Shown here piece after piece: positions 1 through 11,021 of a stretch of DNA of 64,000 bases. Every line of letters starts with the position of its first letter. The first letter of the stretch is position 1. The position numbers and the translations under genes were made by a program. Below the pieces are notes generated by a model. The model was not told the DNA's origin and ran no database searches. It saw nothing but the letters and a program-made list of their open reading frames with translations. The stretch is from Myotis daubentonii. Its lineage: Eukaryota; Chordata; Mammalia; Chiroptera; Vespertilionidae. Where the stretch lies: contig NC_081842.1 in the NCBI RefSeq assembly GCF_963259705.1, positions 178,005,849 through 178,069,848 on the forward strand, in the 5' to 3' direction.

Positions 1-1236
1 ACCTCAGCCTTCAGGAACCCTCTACCTGGACCCTAAGCAGGAAGACACTGTTTCTCTAGACACCAAAAGGAAACAGCTCGTCATAACACAGGGTGATAGA
101 AACGGGAGGGGCTCTGGGAGAAATCGCCCACCAGATCACACTGTGAGTTCATCCGCCAAGAGGTGCCTAGGGGACTAGGAGAGCTGTCAGAGGCAAGCGC
201 TGTGCGCCTTGATAACTCTTCCCGAAATAATCTCCTCTCACCATAAAATGAGATTATTCACAGCACTGGTTTTCCCAGAGTTAACCAGGGCCTCACAGCC
301 TCTGCATTTGCAGTTTCTTCCAGTCTTCATTCAAGCATTCATGCATGCATTGTAACAAACACCACATAACAATGACAACAAGGATATTGCCCATATATCT
401 TCACTCACCTATGCTCAGATCTAGGTGTGGGATATAAATGCAAGGGGCGCCTCTGACCTCAAATGACTCCCACCGTGTTCTGTGCAAACCGAGGCTCTCA
501 GGCCTATGTATAAAATGCTTTAAAGGTGGAATGTATGTGGTGCTCCTGGAGCATCAAGCTGGGGGTGGGAGTGGGGAGGTTGGCCTGGGAAGTACAGGAA
601 ATTGGGATGAAGGTGACATTTGAGCCTGGTCTGGAAAGACAGGTGGCAGATTGCTGGTTTCAGACTATAATGCTCAGAGGAAATGGATGCCATTAGAGCT
701 AAGATTGGGTTCAGTGTACAGAGCCCCCAGGGACACAGCATTCAGAATGTTAGCAAAGAAGACACGAGGGAGGAGCAGAGCAGTTCAGCTGCCTGAACAA
801 GAGAGGCAGCAGGAGACCTCAGGCAGGGAGGCCAAGGAGCTCTGACTAAGGTGGCGAGGCCCTGGCCGGGACAGCTTCCAGCACACGGTTTGCTATTTAA
901 GAAGTTAAATCTGCAGCATGGAGAAAAGCTAGAATGGGAAATAGATTTTTTTTTTTTTAAACAATCAAGCCAACTGAAAAATGCAGGCTGCAAGACATTA
1001 TGTAGAGTGCAACTTAATTTTTTAAGAATAACAAAGAAGGTAGATAGACTATTTGTAAAAATACATCCCTAATGGGGGGAAAATAGAGAGAGAAAGACTT
1101 TCTCTGAAGAAATAGTGCATAATTTTTTTTTTTGGGGGGGGGGGCTTTTAACTAATCGATAACTTTTAATTGTACTACCTTGAACCTATACTTCTTGTGT
1201 AATTTTTAAAAAACTGCTTTCTCCCTTAAATATGAT
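1..1236. other. Unclassified non-coding stretch
   Basis: No gene or repeat family is recognised here. Frames open for 60-83 codons occur on both strands, overlap each other and have no recognisable protein. A short T run lies near 947-958 and a T/G run near 1122-1144. This could be unique intergenic or intronic sequence. Confidence 0.5.
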
Positions 1237-1252
1237 CAGGGTAAATAAATTA

Positions 1253-1466
1253 TTTTTTAAGTATGTTTTTATTGATTTTCAAGAGGAAGGGAGTGGGTTT
1301 GAGAGAGAGAAACATTGAAGAGAAAGACGCATTGGTTGGCTGCCTCCTGCACACCCCCTACTGGGGATTGAGCCCACAACCCAGGCATTTGCCCGGACCT
1401 GGAATCGAATCAGGGATCTCTTGGTTCATGGGTCAACACTCAATCACTGAGCTACACCAGCTGGGC
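1253..1466 (-). mobile_element. VES SINE (tRNA-derived), minus orientation
   Basis: The plus strand shows the complement of a VES SINE: a T-rich tail with TTTTTATTGATTTT, a GA-rich region, GGCTGCCTCCTGCACACCCC, then the tRNA-like head ending at GCTACACCAGCTGGGC. A 16-bp target-site duplication, CAGGGTAAATAAATTA, is perfect at 1237-1252 and 1466-1481. The VES family is typical of vespertilionid bats. The head derives from a tRNA with pol III A and B boxes, but this is an inserted copy, not a tRNA gene. The perfect duplication supports a fairly recent insertion. Confidence 0.93.
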
Positions 1467-1481
1467 AGGGTAAATAAATTA

Positions 1482-3049
1482 GACACACTTTTTCAGCAGA
1501 ATACTACATAGACATTAAAATGAAAGAGGAAGAATTAAGGTATGGTTTTGGAAGGAAGTCCAGGATAAATTAAGTGAAAATGGCAAGATGCAGAATAGTA
1601 CTCAGCGTATGAGAAGCCATTTGTGAATGACCTTGGGTTTCTTTTGTGATCAAAGTTAAAAGCAAAACTGAATTGAGGAGAGCACTGTGCACCTTTTTTT
1701 TACACCCTACACCTCAGCCTAAAGGCAGGCAAGAGGCCTGGACGCTTCCCGTACTTTCTTGACCCTGCTGGCTTCTGTCCCTGTGAACACACTCGCACCT
1801 CGGGCTGTAACACAGCAATTGCTCCAAGGGCTCTTGGGCTCCTGTCCACTGATTTCCCATTCAGATGGGCGGGTTTGGTGTGAGCGGTCAAATACTGGAG
1901 CCTACAATTAACTGGTGGTTGCAGTCCCCCTTCACGGGTGGGGGCTACTATTACACCAAATCTTCCCCTACCAGTTTTTCAATTATCTATGACTAATGAG
2001 CACTTTGGGAACAGTTTCAGACACACACATAATCCTCTTTCCTGATGTCAGCAGCAGAAATTAATGACTGTGTGGATTGCTGGGAGACAGAAAATGCATT
2101 ACAATGGTCAACAGAGCTGTTATCCTCTCCAGGAAGAGGGAGCGGGGGCGGGGTGTTGTATTAACTGGAAGGCTCAGTGTTCCTTTGTGCTCCTACAAAC
2201 ACGAGATGAAGCCCAGGGGGAGAGAGCTGGCTCCAAGCCCATGGAAATGTCAGAGAGAGGTTTGAGCGTGGGTGGCATGCGACCCTGGTTCCTCCATGCT
2301 TGGCACTGGAGCACCGGTCCTTGCTTATGTTTGCCAAGGTCAACAGGGCAATCAGATTGGCCAGGCGGTGCTAAGTGACACCCTGCCCTGCCAGTAGAGA
2401 GGGTCTCTGAGTCCCTTCAGACTGAATCTACTTTCAGGTGAAAGAACAAAAACTAGAATGGGCAACTCTCAAACAATAGGCTGGAGTTACTTTCAAAGCA
2501 TGCAGTGGTTGACATGAGTTTGTTGTCTCATGTGGGCATACTCTGCACTGGGGTGGTTTCAAAGATGGTTAGGAACTGGTTTGAACGTGGTGGAGCTCCA
2601 CAGTTCCATGAAGCATGAACCCCCACGGAATAAAACACCGTGTGCCTATGGCAGCCAGCAGACTGGCTACTGATACTTACTTTCATAAAAACTGACAGAA
2701 TGAGGAACTTGACCCATACCCAGCACCTAAATTCCTCTGCAGAGATCTCAGTTCACTTTGGCAGATTACCTCAGAGAGACTTTTAGACCTGGAGCCACAA
2801 CTGGTACAAGACTGACTGAAAACCATTCCAGTGATTCTTGCTCCTGGATGGGAGTTACACATGTTCAGAGCTAGTCACTCAATCAGGGAAATTATGAAAA
2901 ACTCAAACCTGACACGTTCTGAAACATTACATTGTTCACTTCCCTTCATTTACCTCCTAAAAATAATCTTATTTTTACTAGGAATTAAATTATATTTTTA
3001 ATTGTTGATTAAATATAAACCTTGCTGATGATATCCTCATCATTCATTA
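1482..3049. other. Unclassified non-coding stretch
   Basis: I see no gene, RNA or named repeat. Open frames around 2064-2378 are short, mutually overlapping and without recognisable domains. Base composition is ordinary, with one purine-rich patch near 2130-2160. Confidence 0.45.
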
Positions 3050-3490
3050 TAAAAATGTTTACTGAGTACCTACTATGTGCCAGACACTGTTGTAATGTTG
3101 AAAATGCATTAAGCAACAAGATAGATAAGGTCCCTGTCCTCACATGGATTATTTTCAGTAGACACTATTCCCATTCAATGCCTCTTCTGAATTATATCTT
3201 GTAACTATGTTTTGTAAGCTCTTCTATGATTTGTAAAGTCTTTTGTATATTTTATATTCCTGGCCTTGTATTCTGACCTACAGTAGGTATTTAATAAATA
3301 AACATGACATATATTTTAAGTCAAATTTTGAATGATGCTATGTTTTCTTTTTTTCTTATGTTTATCTCTTTCCCTCTTTCCTACTAGATGAGAATAGCTC
3401 AAAGATGATTTTACTTATCTCTGTATTCATCTCCTCAGTACCCAGCAGTGTCTGAACATAAATTCTCAGTAATGTTAATTCAACTAAATG
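3050..3490. repeat. Old L2/MIR-type fragments
   Basis: The segment near 3055-3100 (ACTGAGTACCTACTATGTGC, then CAGACACTG) is the complement-type signature common to MIR and L2 3' regions. The segment near 3410-3480 resembles an L2 3' end, with a tail of CAGTACCCAGCAGTGTCTG type. Both are strongly diverged, so boundaries and subfamily are uncertain. Confidence 0.45.
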
Positions 3491-3548
3491 TATAGATTTC
3501 TTTTAAAAAGAGACCATAAGACACAAATCAATCAGCTTAGACAAAAAG

Positions 3549-3551
<3 letters not shown>

Positions 3552-3596
<45 letters not shown>
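3552..3596. repeat. (AC)n microsatellite
   Basis: An uninterrupted run of about 22 AC dinucleotide units lies between unique flanks. Pure arrays of this length are usually length-polymorphic between individuals. Confidence 0.98.
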
Positions 3597-3598
<2 letters not shown>

Positions 3599-3599
3599 A

Positions 3600-4080
3600 A
3601 GTATCAGTTGGGAGAGTAAAGAGACTGAATTAAGTGTAACTCTTGAATGCTACTGAGACAAGTAAATATGCTTCCTAATATAATCCCACCAGCAATACGC
3701 TCTCACCTGTCTAATTCGGGAACAATGTAATGCATCCAGGCTTATGCATGTGCATGTGCCTAGAAAATGGTTGACCAGCAGACCCAAGCATCTCACTAGG
3801 AACAGTGCTGCTATGATAAGACACTGTGGATGTCATTACCCACTGAAATAAAGGCTCTCATATTTCTCTCAGCTGGTCAAGTCTGATTCAAGAAGTGGAT
3901 GCTGGTTAACTTCCAGCTGAAAAGCCCCAGGTCTTGTAGCTAATGAGTCTGAGGAAGGCAGGATGGACACCAGACGGAGGTTTTGGACTTGCTCTGACAA
4001 ACAACCAGTAACTATTGTAGGCCAGCGGGCCAAGGAGTGGCACACACAGCTTGTATTTTAGAAGACAGATATCCTAATAG
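3600..4080. other. Unclassified non-coding stretch
   Basis: No gene or recognisable repeat is seen between the AC array and the next MIR-like segment. Confidence 0.4.
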
Positions 4081-4084
4081 TAAT

Positions 4085-4335
4085 AGTGCCCATTGATTAA
4101 AACCTACAAGTTTCAGTCAATGTTCTTGACATATTTCAGTTGCTATCACCTTCAATATTAGAAACAAACCTATGAGGCTAGTATTAGAATTGCTATGTTA
4201 CAGTTGTAGAAATACAAGCACAGAAGACAATATGATTTTTTCAAAGGCACCTATCTGATGAGGGGCCGATCAGGGTTTCAATCCAGAATTCTCAGATTCA
4301 AAAATCTGGGATCTTCCTACTGTACCACGCAGATT
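4085..4335 (-). repeat. MIR fragment, minus orientation
   Basis: The order is typical of a MIR read from its complement: a piece like CCTATGAGGCTAGTATTA, a phase of TTACAGTTGTAGAAA type, then AGGGTTTCAATCCAGAATTC where a MIR complement has its 'gatttgaacccag' motif. The copy is very diverged, which fits its age. Confidence 0.55.
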
Positions 4336-5177
4336 AGAGAAGAATGAGATTAGAGCCAGGGAGAATGACCTCAAGGGCATGTTGAGTGTCATAGGTAGAG
4401 AAGGAAGGCAGCTTCATTTGTAGGAGGCTCTCATGGAGCGCCATGTACAAGGACATAAAATCCCAGCATGCTGAATTTTCTAGTTCCTTCTTTTCCTCTC
4501 CTAGGCAGGTTCCAAAATCAAAATCTCTGGACTTCAAATGGCCCTTCAAGACCATCAACTTCAGTGCATTCCTTTTGCTGTACAGACACCGAACCCAGAG
4601 AGGGAGGCGGCCTCCCTGGGGTCACTCAGTTGGAGCAGGAGACTCTAGAATTGAACCCAGGACTCCTGACTTCCTCCAGTTTTCCGCACCCACTGCTGGC
4701 ACTGCCCTCCTCTACCCACCACCAACTAGAGCAGGAAACTTGCCTAACCAGGGCTCTAAGTCACAGGGAGATGGCATAAATCCAATGGATTCCAGAGGTG
4801 TAGGCAGCCATTCCAAAGTATTCAGAGCATGAAGTGCAGTCTTTTTAGCTTGAAATCATCCATGTTGACTCCCACAGTGACCTAATTCTCTAGATAATTG
4901 CCGATGCCCTATTTTATTCTCACCTAGCCTAAGGCCACCTCCAAAGAGCCTTTCCTGGGTAGATCATAATTAATCACTCTTTCCTCTACAATCCCACAGC
5001 ATGTTTCTTGGAATTACATCATTCAGTTCTACATAATGGCTTTGTGCCTCTTCTTCTGTTTTAGATTGTAACCGGCCTTGAGGGCAGAGATCTTTTGCAA
5101 AATGCATTCCTAGGAGACAGGAGGCTTAGCAGAGCACCCAGGAATTCAGGTTAGGAGGTGGGCTGGCTTTACCAACC
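4336..5177. other. Unclassified stretch with possible old L2 debris
   Basis: No gene is supported. A segment near 5060-5110 (GATTGTAACCGGCCTTGAGG, GCAGAGATC) resembles an L2 3' end but is short. The 129-codon plus-strand frame at 4443-4832 is low complexity in places and not recognised. Confidence 0.4.
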
Positions 5178-5370
5178 GCAGGGTTTGTTTCTTTGGGCAA
5201 GCGATTGAATTTCCCTGCTATACTTTCCTTACCTGTCAAAAGGCAATAATAATGCTATTTGTCTCCCAAAATGGTTAGGAGAATCAAGCAAGATAATACC
5301 TATAAAGCACTTCAGGATGCTGTCACATGGCAAATACGTAATCAATATATCATTATGGCTATTATGACGC
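5178..5370 (+). repeat. MIR fragment
   Basis: The diverged MIR order is readable: CTTTGGGCAAGCGATTGAAT, then TTCCTTACCTGTCAAAAGGC, AATAATAATGC, then ATAAAGCACTTCAGGATGCT. MIRs are ancient tRNA-derived SINEs shared by all mammals. Confidence 0.7.
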
Positions 5371-5843
5371 GGAGTTCCTGATGTATTGGGTATCGCCTGG
5401 CACACAGTGGTTACTCAGTTCAGTCTGGTGAGTTTATAAAGCTTGAGAAGAAATCCTTGAAGTTACAACATGTGGGGATATATGCCTGTGGGGTCATGCC
5501 AGCAAACCACAGAAACTGTGAAAGCCGTTAAAATATTCATAGTGATGGAATTCAGTTTCCCAGCACAAAAAGTGTCTCCCTGTGGTCATGTCTCCATGGC
5601 ACATCTCCAGAGTGAAATGTTTTAAAAGTGCAGAGGGTGTCCTCTTTGGAGTTATTTTAAGGACCAAATGCTTCTTCCTAAAGGAAAACTTATTATTTTG
5701 AAAGCAACACCCTTGACCGTTAAGATGACCAACTCTTTCGAGACCCAAACAAAGAGTTCTGCCATGGAGTTCCACTGCTGGGGCTGGCAAACTTAGGAAA
5801 TATATGAAAACAGCTGTCGTTGTGCTGAAGATATTACCACATT
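5371..5843. other. Unclassified non-coding stretch
   Basis: No gene or known repeat is seen. A 98-codon minus-strand frame (5494-5790) has no recognisable domain. Confidence 0.4.
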
Positions 5844-5858
5844 TAAATCAGTGGTCTT

Positions 5859-6097
5859 GGATGTGAGGGCGATCTGGCTGCGACATCTGTCACCCCATTG
5901 ATCGCCAGGGTTGATTCGGCTGATCTGGCTGGCTAGGCGGGTGTCCCCCTCCTCCCTCACCGATCCATGTGCGTCCCTCCCGAAGCTGCGCGCTCGGTCG
6001 AAGAGGACGACCTTCCCCCCCGAGGAGAGGACCGGTCTTCGGTCAAGGGTATACGAGTAGCTGCGCTCCCCTGCTAGAACCTCCAAACAAGCTCTCA
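5859..6097 (+). pseudogene. 7SK small nuclear RNA pseudogene, 3'-truncated
   Basis: The segment starts exactly at the 7SK 5' end (GGATGTGAGGGCGATCTGG) and runs collinearly with about the first 239 nt of the roughly 331-nt RNA. The 7SK RNA scaffolds the snRNP that sequesters P-TEFb through HEXIM and LARP7. The 5' hairpin is almost intact, including the paired GATC motifs that bind HEXIM. There are visible substitutions near 5950-5965 and a rearranged patch near 6010-6025. The last roughly 90 nt, including the 3' hairpin and U-rich end bound by LARP7, are missing. There is no poly(A) tail. A 9-bp direct repeat, TAAATCAGT, lies at 5844-5852 and directly after the break at 6098-6106. Six extra bases (5853-5858) separate the upstream repeat from the RNA start. 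The arrangement fits a tailless retropseudogene. No PSE-type promoter is apparent, so it is unlikely to be transcribed as 7SK. Confidence 0.93.
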
Positions 6098-6106
6098 TAA
6101 ATCAGT

Positions 6107-7201
6107 TTTGTGTGTTGTTTTTTCCATGATCCAGTAAAAAAAAAAATCATATAAAGAAAACTGGGGACTGACATATGTGTAGTCCCATAGATTCATTAAG
6201 GACAACCCCCAGAATACAGATCATTTGGCAGAATGTTTTATTATCACTAAAAAGATAGGAGGGAGATGATCTCAAAAGAAAGGACATTCTTTTAAAGTAA
6301 ATACATTTCCTTTTATGACCTTATTTTCTCATTTCATCATACACCAGGGAGCGCTTGGTCAGGGGCCCAGTGCTGGTCTCTCGTCTAGACTACTGTTTGC
6401 AAACTGCTGGTTTACAAAATGATAACAGCCTCCTAACAATGGGTGAACCGAACAGCAAACTCTCACGCGAACAAGTTCGTCAGTGGGTCTAGTGTTAACC
6501 ACACAAAACGCCAAACATCTGGTGATCTGAAGACATCTGGGGCTTTTCTACCATGTAGACCAAACATGATTCAGGTAATTGACCAAATTTTTCACTTCCC
6601 AACCAGATGTCTTACTTTCATATAAATGAAGCCAATCTTGTACTTTCATGTGCAAATAAGCGAGACATAAATTCACCCCTGGAGGGCAGAATTAATTGCT
6701 TATTCTCAATGAATACAAAATTACATACTATTTTTCCTTCCCTCCTCCCCCCAACCCCAACTATTTTACCTTTGGAAAATGCTTTTCCGCTATTGTTTTG
6801 AAAAGCATATACTTTATCTTAGAAATGTTCTTTCTTTTTAAATGTTTATTCCTGCTTTTTTGTTGTTTGTTTTACAGTAAGGCCCTGGGCTATATAATGA
6901 GGAGTGTGGTCGGTCTTAGGCATCAGGATGAATTGGTTCTAAGTCTGTGCACACCCCCACCCCAAGCTTTAAGGGCCTTGGGAAAAGTTATGGAAAGTCT
7001 CTGAATTCAGTTTCTGTGGCGATATAGATCATAAACTCTTCTATAAGGGACACTGTGGAGACCTGAGATCATTCGTTCCTACCATGTATGTCGGGCGATT
7101 ACTCTGTGTGTCTGTTACTGAGACAATGGAGAACCACCATGTTGCCCTCCTCTGGGACTTTGTCAGGAGCACAGGCAGGTGCTATGAAAGGAGGGTGCTG
7201 T
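6107..7201. other. Unclassified non-coding stretch
   Basis: No gene is supported. A CpG-bearing patch at 6440-6500 (CTCACGCGAACAAGTTCG) is unlike its flanks but matches nothing I recognise. A pyrimidine-rich stretch lies at 6730-6760. Confidence 0.4.
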
Positions 7202-7212
7202 AAAAGTCAAGC

Positions 7213-7387
7213 TCCCCCGGCCCTCATGGTTCAGTGGTTGAGTGTTGACCTAGGAACCAGGAGGACACAGTTCTATTCCTGGTTAGGGCACATGCTGGGG
7301 TTGCGGGCTCAATCCCCAGTAGGGGGCGTGCAGGAGGCAGCTGATCTCTCTTCCCCTCTGAAATCAATAAAAAAAAATATATTTTTA
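7213..7387 (+). mobile_element. VES SINE, plus orientation
   Basis: The tRNA-like head (GGTTCAGTGGTTGAGTGTTG), a B-box-like region (GTTCTATTCCTGG), GGGCGTGCAGGAGGCAGCTG, and an A-rich tail after GAAATCAATAAAAA are all present. The element is flanked by an 11-bp target duplication, AAAAGTCAAGC, at 7202-7212 and 7388-7398. The spacer between the head and the tail is shortened relative to other VES copies in this window. Confidence 0.92.
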
Positions 7388-7398
7388 AAAAGTCAAGC

Positions 7399-9169
7399 CC
7401 ATGCTGGAATGACAGTCATACTATCCAACAAACACAATGTCTAATAAAAGAAGGAGCAACTTCAACTGTGGCTAATTTTAAAAGGGAATATCACATTTAT
7501 TCAAGAAAGGACCTGTCTGAAACCTGGCCTCTTCTTCTACTGCCTTCAAGCACACAGTGGAATTTGCTCTGTTCATGTTTGTTTAAAAAACCCATGTGGT
7601 TATCAATGACCCTCCACTTTCTATGCCGTTGTCCTGACAACCACTTATCAGAGAGACTATGGAAAGCAGACAACAATGTGTCCCTTCAGTCAGGCTTTGT
7701 AGGCAAAACAGCAGTACAGAGACAATATTCAAAAGACCAGGGTCTTTCTGTTTGAGAGCCTTGAAAGGGAAATAATTCATAGATTCCAACATACAGATAT
7801 ACATACATACATACATACATACATACATACATACATACATAAGTGGGAGGGGACTACATAGAGAATCCAACTGGACAATGAGAGGCTGAAATGAAGAACT
7901 CACTTGCAGTTTAATAGCTGTGGTGTTTCGATAGCTGGCTACAAATATTTACAGAGCATAAAGGCAAAGGACAAATATATACAGATAATAAGTTTGCTAT
8001 TGTTGTTGTTTATCCTAAGATGTGAGATTATTTTTTTTCACCAAAGTCCAAAAAACATCTCAAATATATGAAGAAATGGAAGATGGCTATATTTTTAAAA
8101 GTTTTCCCAAGGACCAAAGCTTTGTGCCCAAATGCCATCTATCACAGAACCCTAGTATATAAACCTGATCTGGTTCAAGTAGAGAAAGAAATGCCCCAAA
8201 TGATGGATGTCCTAGTCCTGATACCTGAGGGGGCCATCCAGATATTGGGGGTGGGGGGTGGGAGGCTGAGGAACAGAGGTTCAAATCTAGAACTCAATCC
8301 ATGATGAGAGTCTGTCAGTCCAGAGATTAACCAGGGGAGGATGGAAGTGTGGAGCTGGGAAACTGTAAGCCCCTTTCCTAAGCTTTGCCACAGAACAAAA
8401 GCTGAAGATGCAGAAAGTGTCCACTCTCTAAGCACTAAGACAATGACCTCATCCCGGGTAAAGGAGGACCCTGGCACTACAGTGCCCAAGGGGTGGTGTG
8501 TGGAGTTTGCCAGCTTGGCAGTTGGCCAAGATGTTGGAATAAAATCCCTGAAGGCCTTAGCCATGTCGCCATGGGAATTTAGCAGGGAAAGATACCAAAA
8601 AGGATGCTCTAACTTAATGTCATTTAAGTCCCCTTCTAATACCTCCAGTGTGTACGGGGGGGCAGGAGATTTGTGTAGATTTGGGGGAAAATGCTTCAGT
8701 GATAAGAAGTTAGGAGCCCCAAGCTTTACAAATGAAACAAAATCGAATTTCTCCATCTTTTAAAGTCTCATCTTTTGTACACTGAACCTGGGAGACTGAC
8801 CAGACCCTTAGCAAAACAAAAAGGGAAGGCTGGCCCAAAGCCCAGCGTGTCACCAGCCATCCTATCCTTTCCCAATGGCCACAGGGAGCACTGAGGGAAG
8901 AGGGGGGCAGCCCACATCCAACAGGCTTCCATGCAGTGAGCTAAGGGGAAATGGACAAATTGTGCAGGATTTCTTTGGAAGCTGGTTCCAGGGACAGATT
9001 TTTGGGATTTTACAGCCTCTGGAAGGTGACCAAGGGTAGACAGCCATGAGGCAGTCTATCAGGTCCTAGCTTCTATGATCAGAATTAACTATTAAAAAAA
9101 AACAACACAAAAATTGAGACCATGAAGCCATTATGCACTATAATGTTTCTTCAGTTTACAAAATAGTAG
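7399..9169. other. Unclassified stretch containing the longest open frame
   Basis: It holds a (TACA)n array but no recognised gene. The longest open frame in the window, 193 codons on the minus strand at 8175-8756, has no motif or family resemblance that I can see. A plus-strand frame of 140 codons (8341-8763) overlaps it. Frames of this size arise by chance in 64 kb, so I do not call a gene. Confidence 0.45.
7801..7841. repeat. (TACA)n tetranucleotide microsatellite
   Basis: About ten uninterrupted ATAC/TACA units. The 'MYVCMYVCMYVC'-type peptide frame across it is just the repeat being translated. Confidence 0.97.
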
Positions 9170-9430
9170 ACTAGAGGCTCAGTGCACAAATTCCTGCATG
9201 GGGGAGGGGTCCCTTGGCCTGCCTAGAGATCAGGGCCTATTGGGGCGGCCTGTGGGAGCTGGGGGGAAGGGACCATGGGAGGTTGGCTGTGGGAGTGCAC
9301 TGACCACCAGGGGGCAGCTCCTGTGCTGAGCATCTGCCCCCTGGTGGTCAGTGCGCATCATAGCGACTGGTTGACCGGTCATTCAGTCGATAGGTTGTAA
9401 GGGTTGCTTAGGCTTTTATATATATAGATA
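9170..9430 (-). mobile_element. Non-autonomous Helitron (HeliBat type), minus orientation
   Basis: The plus strand begins with the complement of the Helitron 3' end (ACTAGAGGCTCAGTGCACAA plus hairpin remnant) and ends near CTTTTATATATATAGATA, the complement of the 5' end. There is no target duplication, as expected for rolling-circle elements. Inside is a perfect 21-bp inverted repeat (arms 9297-9317 and 9334-9354, 16-nt loop). Each arm carries the CTCF-like core CCACCAGGGGGCAG. It encodes no protein and would depend on a Rep/Helicase supplied elsewhere. Confidence 0.88.
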
Positions 9431-9509
9431 ATTTAAAAAATACAGAAAGATAGGAGAAAATAAACTTCCCCTGATTTTTCTCCTCCCAGAGATAACTATC
9501 ACCATAATA

Positions 9510-9635
9510 CACAGATGGGCAAAAGTAGGTTTACAGTTGTTAACACAAATAAATACAATAATTAATAAATAGTAATACAAGAATAAATTCTATGCTTCAT
9601 GTACTCACAACTATAAACATATTTTTTCATCCCTG
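9510..9635. mobile_element. Mariner-type MITE, 126 bp
   Basis: The termini form diverged inverted repeats of about 30 bp. The left starts with CACAGATGGGCAAAAGTAGG and continues TTTACAGTTGT. The right, read on the complement, starts CAGGGATGAAAAAATATG and continues TTTATAGTTGT. TA dinucleotides flank both ends (9508-9509 and 9636-9637), as in Tc1/mariner insertions. The interior is AT-rich and non-coding. Subfamily not assigned. Confidence 0.68.
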
Positions 9636-9637
9636 TA

Positions 9638-10022
9638 TTAGAAACTAGTGGAGCATATCCTTCCAAAATACCAAGATACACAGGTATTTAATTTTATGTA
9701 AAAAGGATCACTTATGTGCATACTTTTAGAGTCTGTCTTTCTAATTCAATGGTATATCATAGACATATTTACTCAGCAAGGGGTATAATACATCCTTCTT
9801 AAAAATCTGGATGTGCCATACTATTTAACCAATCCCTTAGTATTAGACACTTAGTTTGTTTCTCTCAAATTAAGATCAAATCCAAACTTAGCAAGGAGAG
9901 ACATAGTGAGGATTATTGTAAGGGGATTAAAGAGCTCTGCAATAGGGGAGGGGGATTATTGCAATAAGGAGAATATTGTGACCATGAGATCTGCAAGTGT
10001 TTCAAGAGTTAGACAGAAAGGG

Positions 10023-10063
<41 letters not shown>

Positions 10064-10182
10064 CAGAGAGGAGTGAAGAAGGCTAGGGAGAACAGAGTAT
10101 GGGGAAATGGGATGAAAGAGTATGACTGGATAGTAGGTAACAGACTTTTCATCTGAAGCTGATCTATTTGGAGGGAGAAGTA
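9638..10182. other. AT-rich unclassified stretch with (TG)n
   Basis: The part up to about 9850 is AT-rich with no recognised element. A pure (TG)n array of about 16 units lies at 10027-10059. No gene is supported. Confidence 0.5.
10027..10059. repeat. (TG)n microsatellite
   Basis: An uninterrupted run of about 16 TG units. Confidence 0.97.
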
Positions 10183-10675
10183 TGTAATGGTTAATTTTAT
10201 GTTACTTTCACTGGGCCACAGGATGCCCAGATATTTGGTCAAACAATATCCTGGGCATCTCCATAAGGATGTTTTTGGATGGGATCACCACTTAAAGCAA
10301 TACAGTGAGCAAACCAGATTGCTCTACCTAATTCGGGTGGGCTTCATCCAATTAGTTGAAGGCCTGAATAGAACAAGTAGTCTGACACCTCTTCCAACCC
10401 TTCACCTCATGGGAGAGAATCCTTCCTGACAACCTTTGAACTGGTACTGGGCTTTTTCCTGACTTTGGACTTGAACTTAAACATCAGTTTGTCCTGGGTC
10501 CCAGCCTGCCAGCCTGCAGACTGGATCTATATCATGAGTCTCCTGGGTCTTCAGCTTGCCGATTTACCCTGCAGACCTTGGGATCTGACAGCATGCACCA
10601 TTACATGAGCCAATTCTTTATAATGTATACACACACCCTACTGGTCTGTTTCTCTGGAGAACCCCAACTAATACA
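10183..10675 (+). mobile_element. Ancient ERVL-type solo LTR (MLT2-like)
   Basis: The sequence starts TGTAATGGTTAATTTTATG, has GGTGGGCTTCATCCAATTAG in the middle, a terminal GTTTCTCTGGAGAACCCC, and ends in CTAATACA. That order is familiar from the MLT2 group of mammalian ERVL LTRs. TG and CA termini are present, but no clear target duplication remains. No internal retroviral region is attached. The subfamily is from memory and should be checked. Confidence 0.62.
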
Positions 10676-11021
10676 GGACTCTTAAGGGGGGCTGTAAGCT
10701 GCTCAGGTGGGGAATGGGCCAAAGTTCAGAGGCTTGGATGATCTAATTGATCAGTGGGGACAAACAGTTCAGCTAATCATTCATAAGGCAAAAAATGGGA
10801 ATTTGGAGGGTCTGTATCTGGCCTTGTCCTAAGTAAACAAGTGAGGCATCCATGAGTTTTATCAAAGTCATATGGCAAAGGGTAATTCTTTGCAGTAAGC
10901 CATTTCCTGGCTTACTTACACAAAGCATGTGGGGGGTGGGAGGGCATTTCTTAACCCTCACTGTTTTCTAGGAGCTCAGGTAAAACTCAACATTGTCATT
11001 TCTAATGATTCTTATTATAAA
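10676..11021. other. Unclassified non-coding stretch
   Basis: No gene or recognisable repeat is seen between the LTR and the next Helitron. Confidence 0.4.

Noticed and set aside
5859..6097. Functional 7SK RNA gene
   Set aside because: The last roughly 90 nt are missing, internal changes are present and no snRNA-type promoter is apparent.
8175..8756. 193-codon minus-strand open frame, the longest in the window
   Set aside because: It has no recognisable domain or family, is overlapped by a 140-codon frame on the other strand, and has no supporting signals. Frames of this length can occur by chance in 64 kb.
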